DNA of 64,000 nt from Tridacna crocea (taxonomy: Eukaryota > Mollusca > Bivalvia > Cardiida > Cardiidae), in the NCBI GenBank assembly GCA_943736015.1, contig OX031060.1, positions 4,050,001 to 4,114,000 on the forward strand, in the 5' to 3' direction. This document shows positions 34,101 to 43,867 of the stretch, piece by piece. Each line of letters opens with the position of its first letter. Position 1 is the stretch's first letter. The notes under the pieces were generated by a model, which saw only the letters and a list, made by a program, of their open reading frames with translations, was not told the DNA's origin and searched no databases. The position numbers were made by a program, and so were the translations under genes.

Positions 34101-34165
34101 CTGTTGGGTGTAGTGAAATACGTCAAAAACTGGCCGAGACGGGCATGTGCGTAGTTGTGTGGTAA
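31124..34165 (+). CDS. BEL/Pao gag-protease-RT polyprotein, truncated
   Basis: About 1013 residues from ATG at 31124. Order: a Glu/Lys-rich coiled-coil-like N-terminus (~1-190); a DUF1759-type gag region (~225-380; FNGNVLDYCKFIKNFE); a zinc knuckle (~488-502) whose second Cys is replaced by Tyr (CFNYLKRNHMSRKC), followed by CNVNEC and KHHTLLH; a DUF1758-type aspartic protease (~570; ALLDDGAD, with DDG rather than DSG/DTG); and the first part of an RT (~860-970; VRVVFDCAA, LALDIAAMFHHV, FGATSSPSC). After ALKRTASDN the frame jumps to RVGDGCFVS, which resembles the end of BEL integrases. The RT catalytic motif, RNase H and the integrase core are gone. The true C-terminal tail lies out of frame at 34132-34230. 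The knuckle and protease changes may be further damage or natural variants. Confidence 0.9.
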   Translation: MDFETAKKQRSTQLAQLTRLYKDLEKHMADKENKEKVNELYKSLCSRYEQFKTAHFACLDKCENSSVIDSLEESFKSQRENFDEFREHFSTWNQDCDNVSVIESVTSSRTQLLSAKIKRMVAENKMKTLREKMRLEQEQREIENKKQLLDMESEIEEARIEESVWEEEENENVQKTGNTCEAHRDVDRRCSAGKETIPLSTSTTTTTQSEIDLAFNRLANTLQEGFNLPKPEILTFNGNVLDYCKFIKNFETNVESKVTDNRLRLSYLIQYCAGEAKSSIEDCVLLDSNEGYERARAILRSRYGRTHIIARTCIDKLLNGPQIQTSDVDELSKLALDMQKCQITLSQLGFVSDVDNSENLRKIVRRLPLHLRTKWADIAYTIYEIGREPSFLDLSKFVDERARVASSIYGIDVVQETWKSKYSKPQNMSSENVPKKKTTTLSSFTEDEGPGYDRECSCCSDKCADISCCPRFMNMSLADRKEFVVKQKLCFNYLKRNHMSRKCRKEKMCNVNECTGKHHTLLHSWARISFDNEAVQPSVNCATSNGSRVKTCLGIIPVKIQCQDGRYFKTYALLDDGADKTLCDERLLRKIGCSGKRITFQISTVNSTGNDVHGREVDLNVSSANGDGNVTIRNVWTVKKLPISPRSAATPKDICNVTYLSDIKIPTVNVSDVMLLIGTDAPEAHIPLEVRFGNKDQPYAIRSKLGWAVRGPIGNANSAPLANIHFQQSSDTVLQQQLERLWTTDFKEGISTEKECMSVEDIGALDKMKSSIVYQDGHYKMDLPWRDESSPLPNDLPLAQARIAQLKRKLSRDPKLHEMYSTTVNNYIKNGYAREVDEPLKISCKTWYLPHHPVLNANKPGKVRVVFDCAAKYKGISLNSQLLQGPDLMNNLVGVVIRFRQEKIALALDIAAMFHHVNVTERDCDSLRFLWWPNGDMDKPLKTYCMQVHLFGATSSPSCTAYALKRTASDNRDLRVGDGCFVSPRKGLERTVAVGCSEIRQKLAETGMCVVVW

Positions 34166-34230
34166 AAACAAAGGACTCAAAAGCAGTAAAACCAATTACA
34201 AAGCTCTGTTTATTGGAAGGCTCAAATTAA
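34132..34230 (+). pseudogene. BEL polyprotein C-terminal tail, out of frame
   Basis: In a frame two bases off the main one, this segment reads GRDGHVRSC, VKTKDSKAVKPITKLCLLEG and a stop, the usual end of BEL/Pao polyproteins. The main frame loses register between about 34080 and 34132. It shows that the deletion took only the middle of pol. Confidence 0.75.
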
Positions 34231-34446
34231 AGAAGGGTCGTATATTTGTATAAAATGCTTAGAAGGTATTTGACAATGAATCTCATGTTCATGGTTAAAT
34301 TTAATCAGTGCAGAATAAGACACGTAAGTTAATATGATAATTATATAGATGTAAGCTGTGAGTTTTCTACCTTTCACCAAAGCGTGTTTTAACAATTCTT
34401 TTTTTTTATTTTAATTGTTTTTAAATATGAAATTGTGTAATTTCAT
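34231..34446 (+). other. BEL/Pao 3' untranslated region
   Basis: AT-rich non-coding stretch between the lost C-terminus and the polypurine tract. Nothing else seen. Confidence 0.6.
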
Positions 34447-34455
34447 GGAGGGGAG
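34447..34455 (+). promoter_or_regulatory. BEL/Pao polypurine tract
   Basis: GGAGGGGAG directly abuts the 3' LTR, the position needed to prime plus-strand DNA synthesis. Confidence 0.85.
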
Positions 34456-34760
34456 TGTAAGAGCGTTCAAGCTCTTAGTTAGTACATTTTAGCGTAACGT
34501 AACGTCGTGCCGTACCAAAATACACGCGACGTGCGTGCGACGCCAAAATGACGTTAAATTGTTTGTTTTGCTCTTTTCAAATTTAGTATTAGTCGAGCGG
34601 GCTTGAAGAAGAGTAAGCTCATAGTTGAGAATCGCCGACGCCGACGCCGATGCCACCGACATCGTTATGTTATGTTGGTTTTATATTATAATGAAATTTT
34701 AAGAAGATTAAAGGCGCATTTACTCAGAAGAGCGTGTTTTGTCTACCGAGCCCCGCTACA
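34456..34760 (+). repeat. BEL/Pao 3' LTR
   Basis: 305 bp, same length as and visually identical to 30777-31081, ending GCCCCGCTACA and followed by CATAT. Confidence 0.96.
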
Positions 34761-34765
34761 CATAT
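34761..34765. repeat. 3' target-site duplication CATAT
   Basis: Matches 30772-30776. Confidence 0.95.
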
Positions 34766-35374
34766 ACTTATATATTTTTGTGCAATATTTTTCACTCTTG
34801 CCAAGTAATATGCGATTCCAGAAAGAGATCATTCGGGATTTTATAACTATAGAGATTGGATATCGCCCTAATTCACCGTAAAGAAAATGTAGTGGAGTAG
34901 ATTTCCTACTGTTAGTAATTTTCCTGAGAAAGTTAGTGTGTACTTTTTCAAGAATTTCTAAGTTTTCAAATCCGAACACTTCGGAACCGTATGTTAGAAT
35001 AGGTAAGACTGTATGATCAAATAACTTTAGTACTAAATCAAGAGGAAGATCAGAGTTATTTATTTTTGTGTATAGAAAATGCATTGCTTTATTTGCTTGT
35101 TCCACTAAATGCTTACGTGCATGCAGGAAGGAACCATTGTTGGAAAACGTAACACCCAAATAATGATATTTGCTGGTTATTTCAAGAGAACTTTCTCCAA
35201 GTTTGAAATCATATTGACTTGTTTTTCTCGCTCCGAATACAATTACTTTTGTTTTATTGATATTAACTTTGAGATGCCAATTGTTACAGTAGTTATTGAA
35301 AGTATTTAAACTGTTTTGAAAGTCGGTCTCATTATCGGATAAAATAACGGTATCGTCCGCGTAAAGCAATCGGA
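34761..35374 (-). pseudogene. LINE relic, RT half interrupted by BEL/Pao
   Basis: RT part starting at the catalytic LLYADDTVIL, followed by INKTKVIVFG, YHYLGVTFSN, LPILTYGSEV and FLYGELGRYPI. The same YGEL.RYP motif occurs in the relic at 23373-24074, so the two are related RNase H-less LINEs. Sequence upstream of FRLLYADD is a dispersed repeat, so this insertion is 5'-truncated within RT. Its remaining C-terminus is at 30214-30776. Confidence 0.88.
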
Positions 35375-35389
35375 AGCGGCGCAGGGGAA

Positions 35390-35490
35390 GTGTCACGTGA
35401 CACCGGACAATCAAAGCATTATTTCAATAACAAATGCCGTATGTCCCTTTCGCAAATTCTTTAAATTTGGACAAATTCACCACTGAAAAA
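35390..35490 (-). repeat. short dispersed repeat, copy of 7207-7300
   Basis: TCACGTGACACCGGACAA, AAAGCATTATTT and ACAAATGCCGTATGTCCC match 7207-7300 in reverse. It borders the truncated LINE exactly. Confidence 0.6.
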
Positions 35491-35975
35491 AAGTGACATA
35501 GAAATCTATATGAGATCAATTCTAACACAATTTAAAGACGTTTTCTACAGTTTTGTGAAAGTTTAATCCTTTCATAGAATTTTCAAATTCTTTCATATGT
35601 TGGGTAAAATTCAATGGCAAACTCAAAAATAAAAAGAAAAAGGTATGTTGCCGAGTTAGATTTTCTGCAAAATGGCTGTTACTATGTTAGCCGTTTGTAT
35701 CAAAACACTTAAAATGACTATATCTTCATAAAACACAGTAATACAGTGATAGAAAGTTTATTATACAATGCAAATATTATTTTCCATATTTAATACATTA
35801 TTTCTTTATTCTGTATGAATGAAATAATAATATGGACAAACAAACAACATCTGAATGTCTAAAATTTAATAGAAAAAAATGCTAATGATTATAAGAGTAT
35901 AATATTTGATTATTATGTTTATAATAAAAGATAAATTAATGAATACATGAAAAAATTTTAAGTGCTGACATTGAT
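35491..35975. other. unassigned AT-rich sequence
   Basis: Nothing recognised. Confidence 0.4.
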
Positions 35976-37243
35976 TTTTATGCTCCCCGAAGGGCGAGCA
36001 TATAGTCGCCGCTTCGTCTGTCCGTCCGTCTGTCTGTCCGTCCGTCCGTCCGTCCTTCCGTCCGTCCGTCCTTCCGTCCGTCTGTCCGTCCAAAGCGATT
36101 TCTCCACAACCCTTGGACCAAATTGGATGAAACTTCATATATGAACTCCTTGGGGTAATGCGCCGATATACTTTTCCCAGATTTTCAATTTGACCCTGTG
36201 TCATGGAGAAAAGGGGCTTAATGCAAAATTGCAATTTTTACCAATATTTCATTCAGTTTTTGTCAGAATATCATGAAACTTTATGGTTATATTGTTTATG
36301 GAAAGTCTTACCATGTGCCCTTGCTATTTTTTATCTGGGCATTTTTTAAGTTGACGTTCTGTCATGGAAAAAGGGGGCTTCTTGCAAGATTCCAATTTTT
36401 ACTAATATTTCATTCAGTTTTGGTCAAAATTTCATCAAACTTCATGGTTATATTGTTTTTTAAGAGTTTCACCTTGTGCTCTTGTTTCTTTATCTATGTG
36501 TTTTTCAATTTGACCCTCTGTCATGGAAAAAGGTGGTTTCTTGTAAAATGAAAAAGGGGCCCTAATGCAAAATTGCAATTTTTACTAATATCTTGTTCAG
36601 TTATAGTCAACATTTGATGGTTATATCTTGTTTTACAAGTTTCAACATGTGCCCTTTGTTTTTGCAATCTATGAATTATTAATGCGCAAATACGTCTTTC
36701 CTGGTTTCTCAAATTAAGGCTGCATCACGGAAAAAGGGGACTTCATGGAAAAAATTGTTTTTCACTAGGTTCTCCTTTATCAGTGCTCAAACCTTTGTGA
36801 AATTTCAAATCTGAACTTGTTGGAACCTTGCCCAGGTATCTCTCTTCCTTTTTGTCAATTTCAGGCTGCGTCTCGGAAAAAGGGGACTTCATGTAAAAAA
36901 TTGTTTTATGTAATATTTAATACATGACTGCTCAAAATTTTATGAAATTTCGAATTTTTAATTATTATTAAAAAATGCCACAAACCACACAACCATTGTA
37001 TTTATTGCAATGATCCAATACTGTCTTATGGGAAAAGGAGGCTTAAAGGGGGCTTATTGGGCTTATTGTCCTCTACAAGTTTTTGTTGGCTATCTCTAAG
37101 ATAGTAATTGCCTTTTCACTTCAAATTTTGGGGGGCATGAACAGGATCTTCTAGGATAAAAGAAGTGAATTTATATCAATTTCTTATATTTTATGACAAG
37201 CACTTGTTCGGGGAGCATAACCCGTCTCTGACGGCTCTTGTTT
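35976..37243 (+). mobile_element. HINE/pearl-like element, family 1, full copy
   Basis: Left subterminal ATGCTCCCCGAA (35980) is inverted at the right as TTCGGGGAGCAT (37207). A (GTCC/GTCT)n microsatellite at 36018-36092 follows the left end. The core consists of diverged ~160-bp repeats marked by TGTCATGGAAAAAGGGG. The 3' end is a hairpin CCGTC-TCT-GACGG followed by CTCTTGTTTA. This order (subterminal inverted repeat, microsatellite, tandem core, 3' hairpin) is that described for Helentron-associated elements such as pearl. No protein is encoded. Confidence 0.75.
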
Positions 37244-38374
37244 ACTTAAAAAAATTAACATCAAAATAACAAATATAGTGCACAAGTTTGTACTAATTAG
37301 GCAGAAAGGATAATAAGATAATCATTTATCTTATTAATTGAATTGTAAGTTGCGATTCAAAGATAAAAGTCTGTTGTCCCTTTGAAGAAGCCTGCAGAGA
37401 TAAGCTCAGGGGCAATAAAACACATGTAGTGTCTAATCATTATTAATTTTTCCTAAATATTTAATTTCTTTGTTTTGTAAGAAATGAAGAAGCATGATTC
37501 AACATTTACTAAGTTATGGTAACCAACCTTTTTTCCTTTTTCTTTGCTATCCTTCATAGAGAAAATTTTATTTTTTAAAGTCACATTCAAATTGTTTTCT
37601 GCAAAGGCTTTTGATAAGTATGGGCAAGTCTCAAACTTTTGTTTGGTAAAGAGGTAATGAAGATTCAGTGTTGTGAAAAAAATAGCGAAAAAAGGGGAAA
37701 AATAACGTTTATATAACTGCAATAGACCCATCCTATTTTTATGTCTGATTGGTCATCGGCTAAGCTTGTAACGTACAGGCTCGAAATCTAGGGGTAACCG
37801 GTTTGAGTTTGAATTATTCAAATGATTAAAGTGATGGTAATTCTTTTTACATTAACTTAGACATTTACTATAAAATGATATTAATTCCAAATTTCACGTT
37901 CGTGTGGTTTAAGCTTTTGAAAACATTGTGAAAGATAATAATTATTTATACATTTAACCAAGACATTTACTAAATATAATATCAATGCAACATTTTAATC
38001 TTTTGAAAACATTGTGCCAACACTTAATATTCATTCAAATTATGATAACAGGAAAATTTGTTGGTTGGATTTATTAGAAATTACAATATTATATATATAT
38101 ATATATATATTTTTTTTTTAGCATATCCAAACATTTGATAAACATTGTGACAAACAATTGAATTGCTCTTGCAGTTAAAAGACTATAAAGACACTACATA
38201 AAAACAATCATATATTTTAACGTCTCGATAGGGTGCATTGAAAACATTGTAAGAAAAAATAGGACAGCGAAAAAAATGACATTTTGACAAACACAACACG
38301 TCAAAATAACTTTGATGGACATAGCACTAATAAAAGCGCAAATGAAAATTGAATGATTGGGTTTAATTATCTAA
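37244..38374. other. mostly unassigned; MITE scraps
   Basis: 37470-37660 is a reverse partial TTAA hairpin MITE (ends GTTTGGTAAAGAGGTAA). At 37915, 38001, 38135 and 38237 short GAAAACATTGTG-like phrases recur, as if scraps of the same MITE. An (AT)n tract lies at 38088-38112. Confidence 0.5.
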
Positions 38375-38389
38375 CCATTACCTTTAGAA
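38375..38389. repeat. SINE-B target-site duplication, left
   Basis: CCATTACCTTTAGAA, repeated at 38649-38663. Confidence 0.85.
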
Positions 38390-38648
38390 GGTTGTATTGG
38401 GGTTTAACGCCACTTTAACAGCTTAGGTCATATCATGGCGGTCGGTGACGCACATGTGTTTCCAGGATTTCTCATACCGGTACTTACACAACTTTCTTTC
38501 CAAAACCACCGACTACTTTTCTCACATGCTTCGGCAGAGGTAAGAGGCGAAAATACGCCAGAAAGAAAGTTTGCCTCAACCGGGTATAGAACTCTCAACC
38601 ACCAGGTCATGAGTCGGACACGCTCACCACTAAGCCACCCGGGCGGGC
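38390..38648 (-). mobile_element. tRNA-derived SINE-B, copy 2, intact ends
   Basis: Minus-strand head GGGTGGCTTAGTGGTGAGCG (A-box-like) and GAGTTCTATACCC (B-box-like), body nearly collinear with 3828-4077, tail TGGCGTTAAACCCCAATACA. Flanked by a 13-15-bp target duplication, the signature of LINE-mediated insertion. Confidence 0.88.
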
Positions 38649-38663
38649 CCATTACCTTTAGAA
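38649..38663. repeat. SINE-B target-site duplication, right
   Basis: Second copy of CCATTACCTTTAGAA. Confidence 0.85.
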
Positions 38664-39109
38664 CACGATATTTAATTTTCATCCCATATGAAAATTTTTG
38701 GAAAAGAAGGAGAAACAAAAAAAAAAAAAAAGAATATTGTGACAAAAAACAGCATTACTCCTACAATCATAAGTTAAGAATCTTTAAAATCACTACTCCA
38801 GCAATCCTGTTTTTCAACAACTCAAATTGGGTGCATTATAAAACATTGTGGAAAAAGTATAGAAGCTAGTAATCAGCATGTTTTTTCCTTTCACAGTGTC
38901 CTCTACTTATCTAATTAGATTCGGCAATTACAGAGATAATTTTAGATAAAATTAAGTGTAATGACATAACCCTTTAACATAAATGCACAGTCGCAAAAAG
39001 GAGTAATACTCAGTATTGAAGCTAAATTTATATAAACTATATTTTAAAAGTACAATAATGACTACCATAATTGAATGAAAATAAAATCATATTATGCGGA
39101 AATAACATC
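38664..39109. other. mostly unassigned; worn MITE at 38830-38910
   Basis: AAAACATTGTGGAAAAAGTA, CTAGTAATCAGCATG and TTTTTCCTTTCACAGTG form a degenerate version of the TTAA MITE hairpin. The rest is unrecognised. Confidence 0.4.
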
Positions 39110-40080
39110 ATTGTTATACCTTATGCCCTATGCGAGTTTGTTTAAAATTTCGTTTCGCAAAGCAAAGGATTCCGACAGGTATTTTGCAACCTTATATACT
39201 GTATCTTTCTTATTTAGTTTTAGAATAGCGTAAAACGTGCTAAGGTTTCTATTTCTTAACCAGTATGGCCTAAAGTATTTTATTCTGAGTTCTTCATATA
39301 CAGAACAATGAAAGAAAAAATGGAACTCATCCTCTACAATATACGCAGAAACTCCTTATCATCACCTACATCATGAAAAATCCAAACATGACCAAATCCA
39401 TACGAAAACAATAAATTCCTTATATGTGTTGTCCAATTTGTTCTACCTGCTTCATCTAGTTGCAATAACATATAATGGCACTGTTTTGGGTACCTAATAT
39501 TGTTCATACGAATAATACTTAACCAGTATTTAACACAATTTGGGATGTAGGTCGTACATTTGTACATAAAGGTAATCGACCACACTCTCCAAGTGCTAGA
39601 ACATCACATGTATTTTGGGATAAAAAACATAATCTCTAACAAAACTGGACATGAATCTTTTCAATTTTCTCAATACATTGATATCCCCAAAGCTGAGATC
39701 CATAGCACAATAATGGTTTTACAGTTGCATCGAATATTTTAAACATATCGGTAGTTGAAATGGTTCCAAAATGTTTACGTAAACGAAAAATATAATTAAT
39801 AACTTTTTGAGATTGTAAAGATAACATCAAATGAGTTTTTGACCATGTCATACGGCTTGTGAGATAACACCCAAATATTTGTAAAAAGGTACCATTTCTA
39901 TCGTATTTTGATCATAAAACCATTTTTCTGTTTTTTTTTTTTTAAACACCCCTCCATTTCTAAACACCATAATTTTAGTTTTTTCTAAATTAATTTCTAA
40001 CCCGACCCCTTTAGTAAATTGTTCTATCCTATTAATTTGTCGCTGAAGTTGAACAACAGTCTATTTACCAAAAACTGGGA
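39110..40080 (-). pseudogene. fifth LINE relic, RT C-terminal region
   Basis: Multiple short frames on the minus strand assemble in order into a post-active-site RT region: INLEKTKIMVFRN, PFYKYLGV, a stretch with FGTISTTDMFKIFDATVKPL and CYGSQLWG, then SYGFGHVW and EDEFHFFFHCSVY. Stops and frameshifts at about 39590-39636 and 39850 show that it is dead. It is 5'-truncated and RNase H-less. Confidence 0.75.
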
Positions 40081-40189
40081 CATTATATAGTTTGAATTTA
40101 CAGCGAAAATCCTGACTTCGAAAAAAAATTTAAAATCTCTATAGTTGCATTTTTGCTTTAACTACCTGATCAGTTGACTATTGTAATAA

Positions 40190-40530
40190 CAAAATTCAAT
40201 TCAAATTTGAAACCTTCCATTCCTTCTGGAAAAAAAAAAAAAAAAAAAGAAGTTCGGGATTGATTTTCAGTGGGCAAATACGTGCTATACTTGTTTTCAC
40301 TGAAAAGTTAGTAAAGGGTTAGCTGGGTGTTCTTTTGATATCGGTATTTCATCGTTAAAGTGGGTGCATCTATTTGAAAACCTGTTATGCTCTTCCTAGG
40401 TACCGACTAACACACACGTGTCATAATTAATTGTTATTCCACTCAGTCTGACGTTGATCACTCGTAAAGGTTTGGAATTGTTTAAATCTGTTACAGGGGG
40501 TAAGTCTGTTCTAATCATTGGCCCTTACAG
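40190..40530 (+). repeat. dispersed repeat pair with 6720-7060
   Basis: Second, diverged copy; see 6720-7060 for shared landmarks. Confidence 0.55.
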
Positions 40531-40662
40531 TTGCATTTTTCTGTCCGAACATTTTTTTTTTCAAATGCATTATTATGTAACCTGATTTAATCGGCCCCAG
40601 TTTAACTGTATATTTGCACTCATTTCTTTCGGAATGGGAGGGGAGATTAAGTTTTCAAGTTA

Positions 40663-40854
40663 TTAAACCTTATCCTACTAAATAAAGTTAATGATACTTT
40701 TAATCCAAAATGTTACTTCAAAGGAATATCTCGAGGTAAAATATCTCCGTATCGGACAGTGTATATCTAGGATCAGACCACGTTTTTCGTAGTCCGATCA
40801 TGATCTAAATTGTTTGCGAAAAATCATTGAGTCGCGCTTCGCAGCATATTAGGG
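40663..40854 (+). mobile_element. TTAACCCTTATCC-family MITE, copy
   Basis: From TTAAACCTTATCCTACTAAA through CGGACAGTGTATATCTAGGA to GTCGCGCTTCGCAGCATATT, with the family's internal hairpin mutated. Confidence 0.7.
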
Positions 40855-40922
40855 TGAATGCAGTCTGCATACAAAACGTTCTATCAACACGCCCGACAGG
40901 AGACAGCGCTTATGATACTGCT

Positions 40923-41291
40923 TTAAGGTATGACCTGTGTAATGCACTTCCGATGAAAATTCTAATTGGTTGATAAATAAAGATAAATAAGGATTTATGC
41001 AGAAATGATATTTTTGCACATTTCTAACGGATCAGAAATTCCGTTTATGTCTATCTTGAGATTATTTTTTTATATTTTTGTTAGTTTTCTAAAAAGGGAG
41101 GTAATTACTATCTCTTTTTGAATTGAGGATATAGTTGTTTTAGATTTATAAATGATAATTCAAAGAAGGAAAACATGGAAAAATGAATCGGTGAAAGTAG
41201 TTCAATAATACTCATTTTTAATTATAGCTAATTTTGCAGGATGATATTTTAGTGGAAATAGCTGTTTTCCATTACACAGGTCTTACCTTAA
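40923..41291. mobile_element. TTAA MITE with GGTAAGACCTG termini, copy 2
   Basis: TTAAGGTATGACCTGTGTAA to ATTACACAGGTCTTACCTTA, with TTAA at both borders. It is highly similar to 1209-1615 but without the internal ~37-bp duplication, which explains the length difference. Confidence 0.88.
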
Positions 41292-41628
41292 TCTCTGAAG
41301 TTTACCAAAAGATTGACAGAACGAGTTCTTTTTTTTCGTGTGTGTCTTCGAAAAAGATAATTGATAACACTACCGGCATGGCCGATGAAGGGTTTTTGTT
41401 GTCTTATATATCGCGTTTAGGGTGAATGCTATTGAAAAAATATGACCCTTTCACCATTCGGTATATTCAAGATTGGGAAAGACTGTCCGGTGGAGAGTAC
41501 TCGCAAGGGAAGTAACTCGTGGTAACGAGTCAGTAACAGTTATTGGCAAATGGTCTATTATACACTAAAATAAACGTTTACTAAACAAGTGGCTTCTTTA
41601 AAAAAGAAGCCAGGAGAGGTCGACATCA
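41292..41628. other. unassigned sequence
   Basis: Nothing recognised beyond a GGCTTCTTTAAAAAAGAAGC palindrome at about 41591. Confidence 0.4.
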
Positions 41629-43338
41629 TTTTTATACGCCCGTCGAAGACGGGACATATTATGGGATCACCCGTGGCGGGTGGGCGGGCGGCGTCCAGTT
41701 CTTTGTCCGGAGCATATCTCCAAAACTATACAAGCTAGGGTTATGAAATTTCATAGGTGGATAGATCTCATCAAGGCGGAGTGCAGTGCACAAGAATCAT
41801 AACTCTTGCTTGCTTAATTTTTGAGTTATTGCCCTTTGTTGTTTTTCATACTTGAATTTTGTCCGGAACATATCTCCAAAACTATAGTAGCTAGGGTTAT
41901 GAAATTTCATGGGTGGATAGATCTCATCGAGGGGGATTGCAGTGCACAAGAATCATAACTCTTGCTTGCTTAATTTTTGAGTTATTGCCCTTTGTTGTTT
42001 TTCATACTTGAATTTTGTCCGGAGCATATCTCCAAAACTATAGTAGCTAGGGTTATGAAATTTTATGGGTGGATAGATCTCATCGAGGGAGAGTGCAGTA
42101 CACAAGAATCATAACTCTTGCTTGCTTAATTTTTGAGTTATTGCCCTTTGTTGTTTTTAATACTTGAATTTTGTCCGGAGCATATCTCCAAAACTATAGT
42201 AGCTAGGGTTATGAAATTTTATGGGTGGATAGATCTCAATGAGAGGTAGTGCAGTACACAAGAATCATAACTCTTGCTTGCTTAATTTTTCAGTTATTGC
42301 CCTTTGTTGTTTTTCATACTTGAATTTTGTCCGGAGCATATTTTCAGAACTATAGTAGCTAGGGTTATGAAATTTCATGGGTGGATAGATCTCACTGAGG
42401 GGTAGTGCAGTGTTCAAGAATCATAACTCTTGCTTTCTTAATTTTTCAGTTATTGCCCTTTGTCGTTTTTTATACTTGAATTTTGTCCGGTGAATATCTC
42501 CAAAACTATACTAGCTAGGGTTATGAAATTCCATGGGTGGATAGATCTCATCAAGGGGGAGTGCAGTGCACAAGAATCATAACTCTGTCTTGCTTAATTT
42601 TTGAGTTATTGCCCTTTGTTGTTTTTCATACTTGAATTTTGTCCGGAGCATATGTCCAAAACTATAGTAGCTAGGGTTATGAAATTTCATGGGTGGATAG
42701 ATCTCATCGATGGGGAGTGCAGTGCACAGAAATCACAACTCTTGCTTGCTTAATTTTTGAGTTATTGCCCTTTGTTGTTTTTCATACTTGAATTTTGTCC
42801 GGAGCATATCTTCAGAACTATAGTAGCTAGGGTTATGAAATTTCATGGGTGGATAGATCTCACTGAGGGGGAGTGCAGTGCACAAGAATCATAACTCTTG
42901 CTTTCTTTATTTTTCAGTTATTGCCCTTTGTCGTTTTTTATACTTGAATTTTGTCCGGTGAATATCTCCAAAACGATAGTAGCTAGGGTTATGAAATTTC
43001 ATGGGTGGATAGATCTCTCCGAGGCGGAGTGCAGTGCACAGGAATCATAACTCTTGCTTGCTTAATTTTTGAGTTATTGCCCTTTGTCATTTTTCATACT
43101 TGATTTTTGTCCGAAGCATATCTCTAAAACTATACTAGCTAGGGTTATGAAATTTCATGGGTGGATAGATCTCATCAAGGGCGAGTGCAGTGCACAGAAA
43201 TCACAACTCTTGCTTGCTTAATTTTTGAGTTATTGCCCTTTGTTGTTTTTCATACTTGAATTTTGTCCGGTGCATGCCCCAGCTTTACAACTTGGGGTAA
43301 GACGGGCGTATCTTGCGACAATTTGCCGCTCTTGTTTT
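41629..43338 (+). mobile_element. HINE/pearl-like element, family 2
   Basis: Left subterminal ATACGCCCGTC (41634-41644) is inverted at the right as GACGGGCGTAT (43301-43311). The core is a tandem array of 156-bp units (41705-43264). The 3' end is a near-palindrome GCGACAATTTGCCGC followed by TCTTGTTTTC. No coding frame spans units because every frame carries stops. The architecture is shared with 35976-37243 and 52301-53043. Confidence 0.75.
41705..43264 (+). repeat. tandem array, 10 x exactly 156 bp
   Basis: GTCCGG unit starts at 41705, 41861, 42017, 42173, 42329, 42485, 42641, 42797, 42953, 43109, then 43265. Every interval is 156, so ten units have no net indel. Units differ by a few substitutions (CTCCAAAACTATAGTAGCTA, GGTTATGAAATTTCATGGGT, CTTGCTTGCTTAATTTTTGA are conserved). 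Confidence 0.95.
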
Positions 43339-43867
43339 CTAATACTTTTTATGCTTTTAGGTTAAATATAATCTAGGTACATGTAAAGAAACAAGCAAGA
43401 CAATAAACGGGTTATTGAAATCTGTTCAGTTGTAAATACACATTCATCAAAGTGGATGGCAAAAACATGATTCCGTATTCATCCGTCCTTGTAATTTATG
43501 TAAGTCACACTACCTTCTTCCCGCGTTTTAAGGTCACGTGATTTTTTCCGCTGTGTTCGTTTCTATTTTTAACGAAATTCTTTTTTCTTTTTCTTCTTTT
43601 TGTTAAGATTTAAGATTGTAATACAAAATTAAAATTGTTGGAAAGGGAACATGCAATTAAATCCTTACAATTTTGTTGAAATTCGTGATATAGAAACAAA
43701 CCACGTCTATTTCCTATTTCAGTTTTTAGACTTCGATTTCTGTATAAAATCATGACGAAACAGACTGTGTATCGGAACAATTCCCCTACAAAGATTGGAC
43801 TTAGACAGCAATTTCTGAGGCAGTCTGCCTTTTAAACTCAACACTGTTGGAGAGGTCTGATGACCTC
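43339..43867. other. unassigned sequence
   Basis: Nothing recognised. Confidence 0.4.

Larger units (their letters stand above)
30777..34760 (+). mobile_element. BEL/Pao LTR retrotransposon, internally deleted, 3984 bp
   Basis: Complete LTR pair, 5-bp target duplication (CATAT), polypurine tract and a gag-protease-partial RT frame. Full BEL elements are usually 5-7 kb or more. This one lacks everything from just before the catalytic YVDD of RT through RNase H and most of integrase. Identical LTRs indicate a very recent insertion, while the missing enzymes indicate that it moved in trans or lost them during its last reverse transcription. It sits inside a LINE ORF2 in opposite orientation. 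Confidence 0.95.

Noticed and set aside
35962..36144. SVRPSV-type repetitive peptide frame
   Set aside because: Comes from the (GTCC)n microsatellite of the HINE-like element.
41705..43264. Regular repeat that might suggest a CRISPR array
   Set aside because: Units are 156 bp, contiguous, without unique spacers, and inside a TIR-like eukaryotic element.
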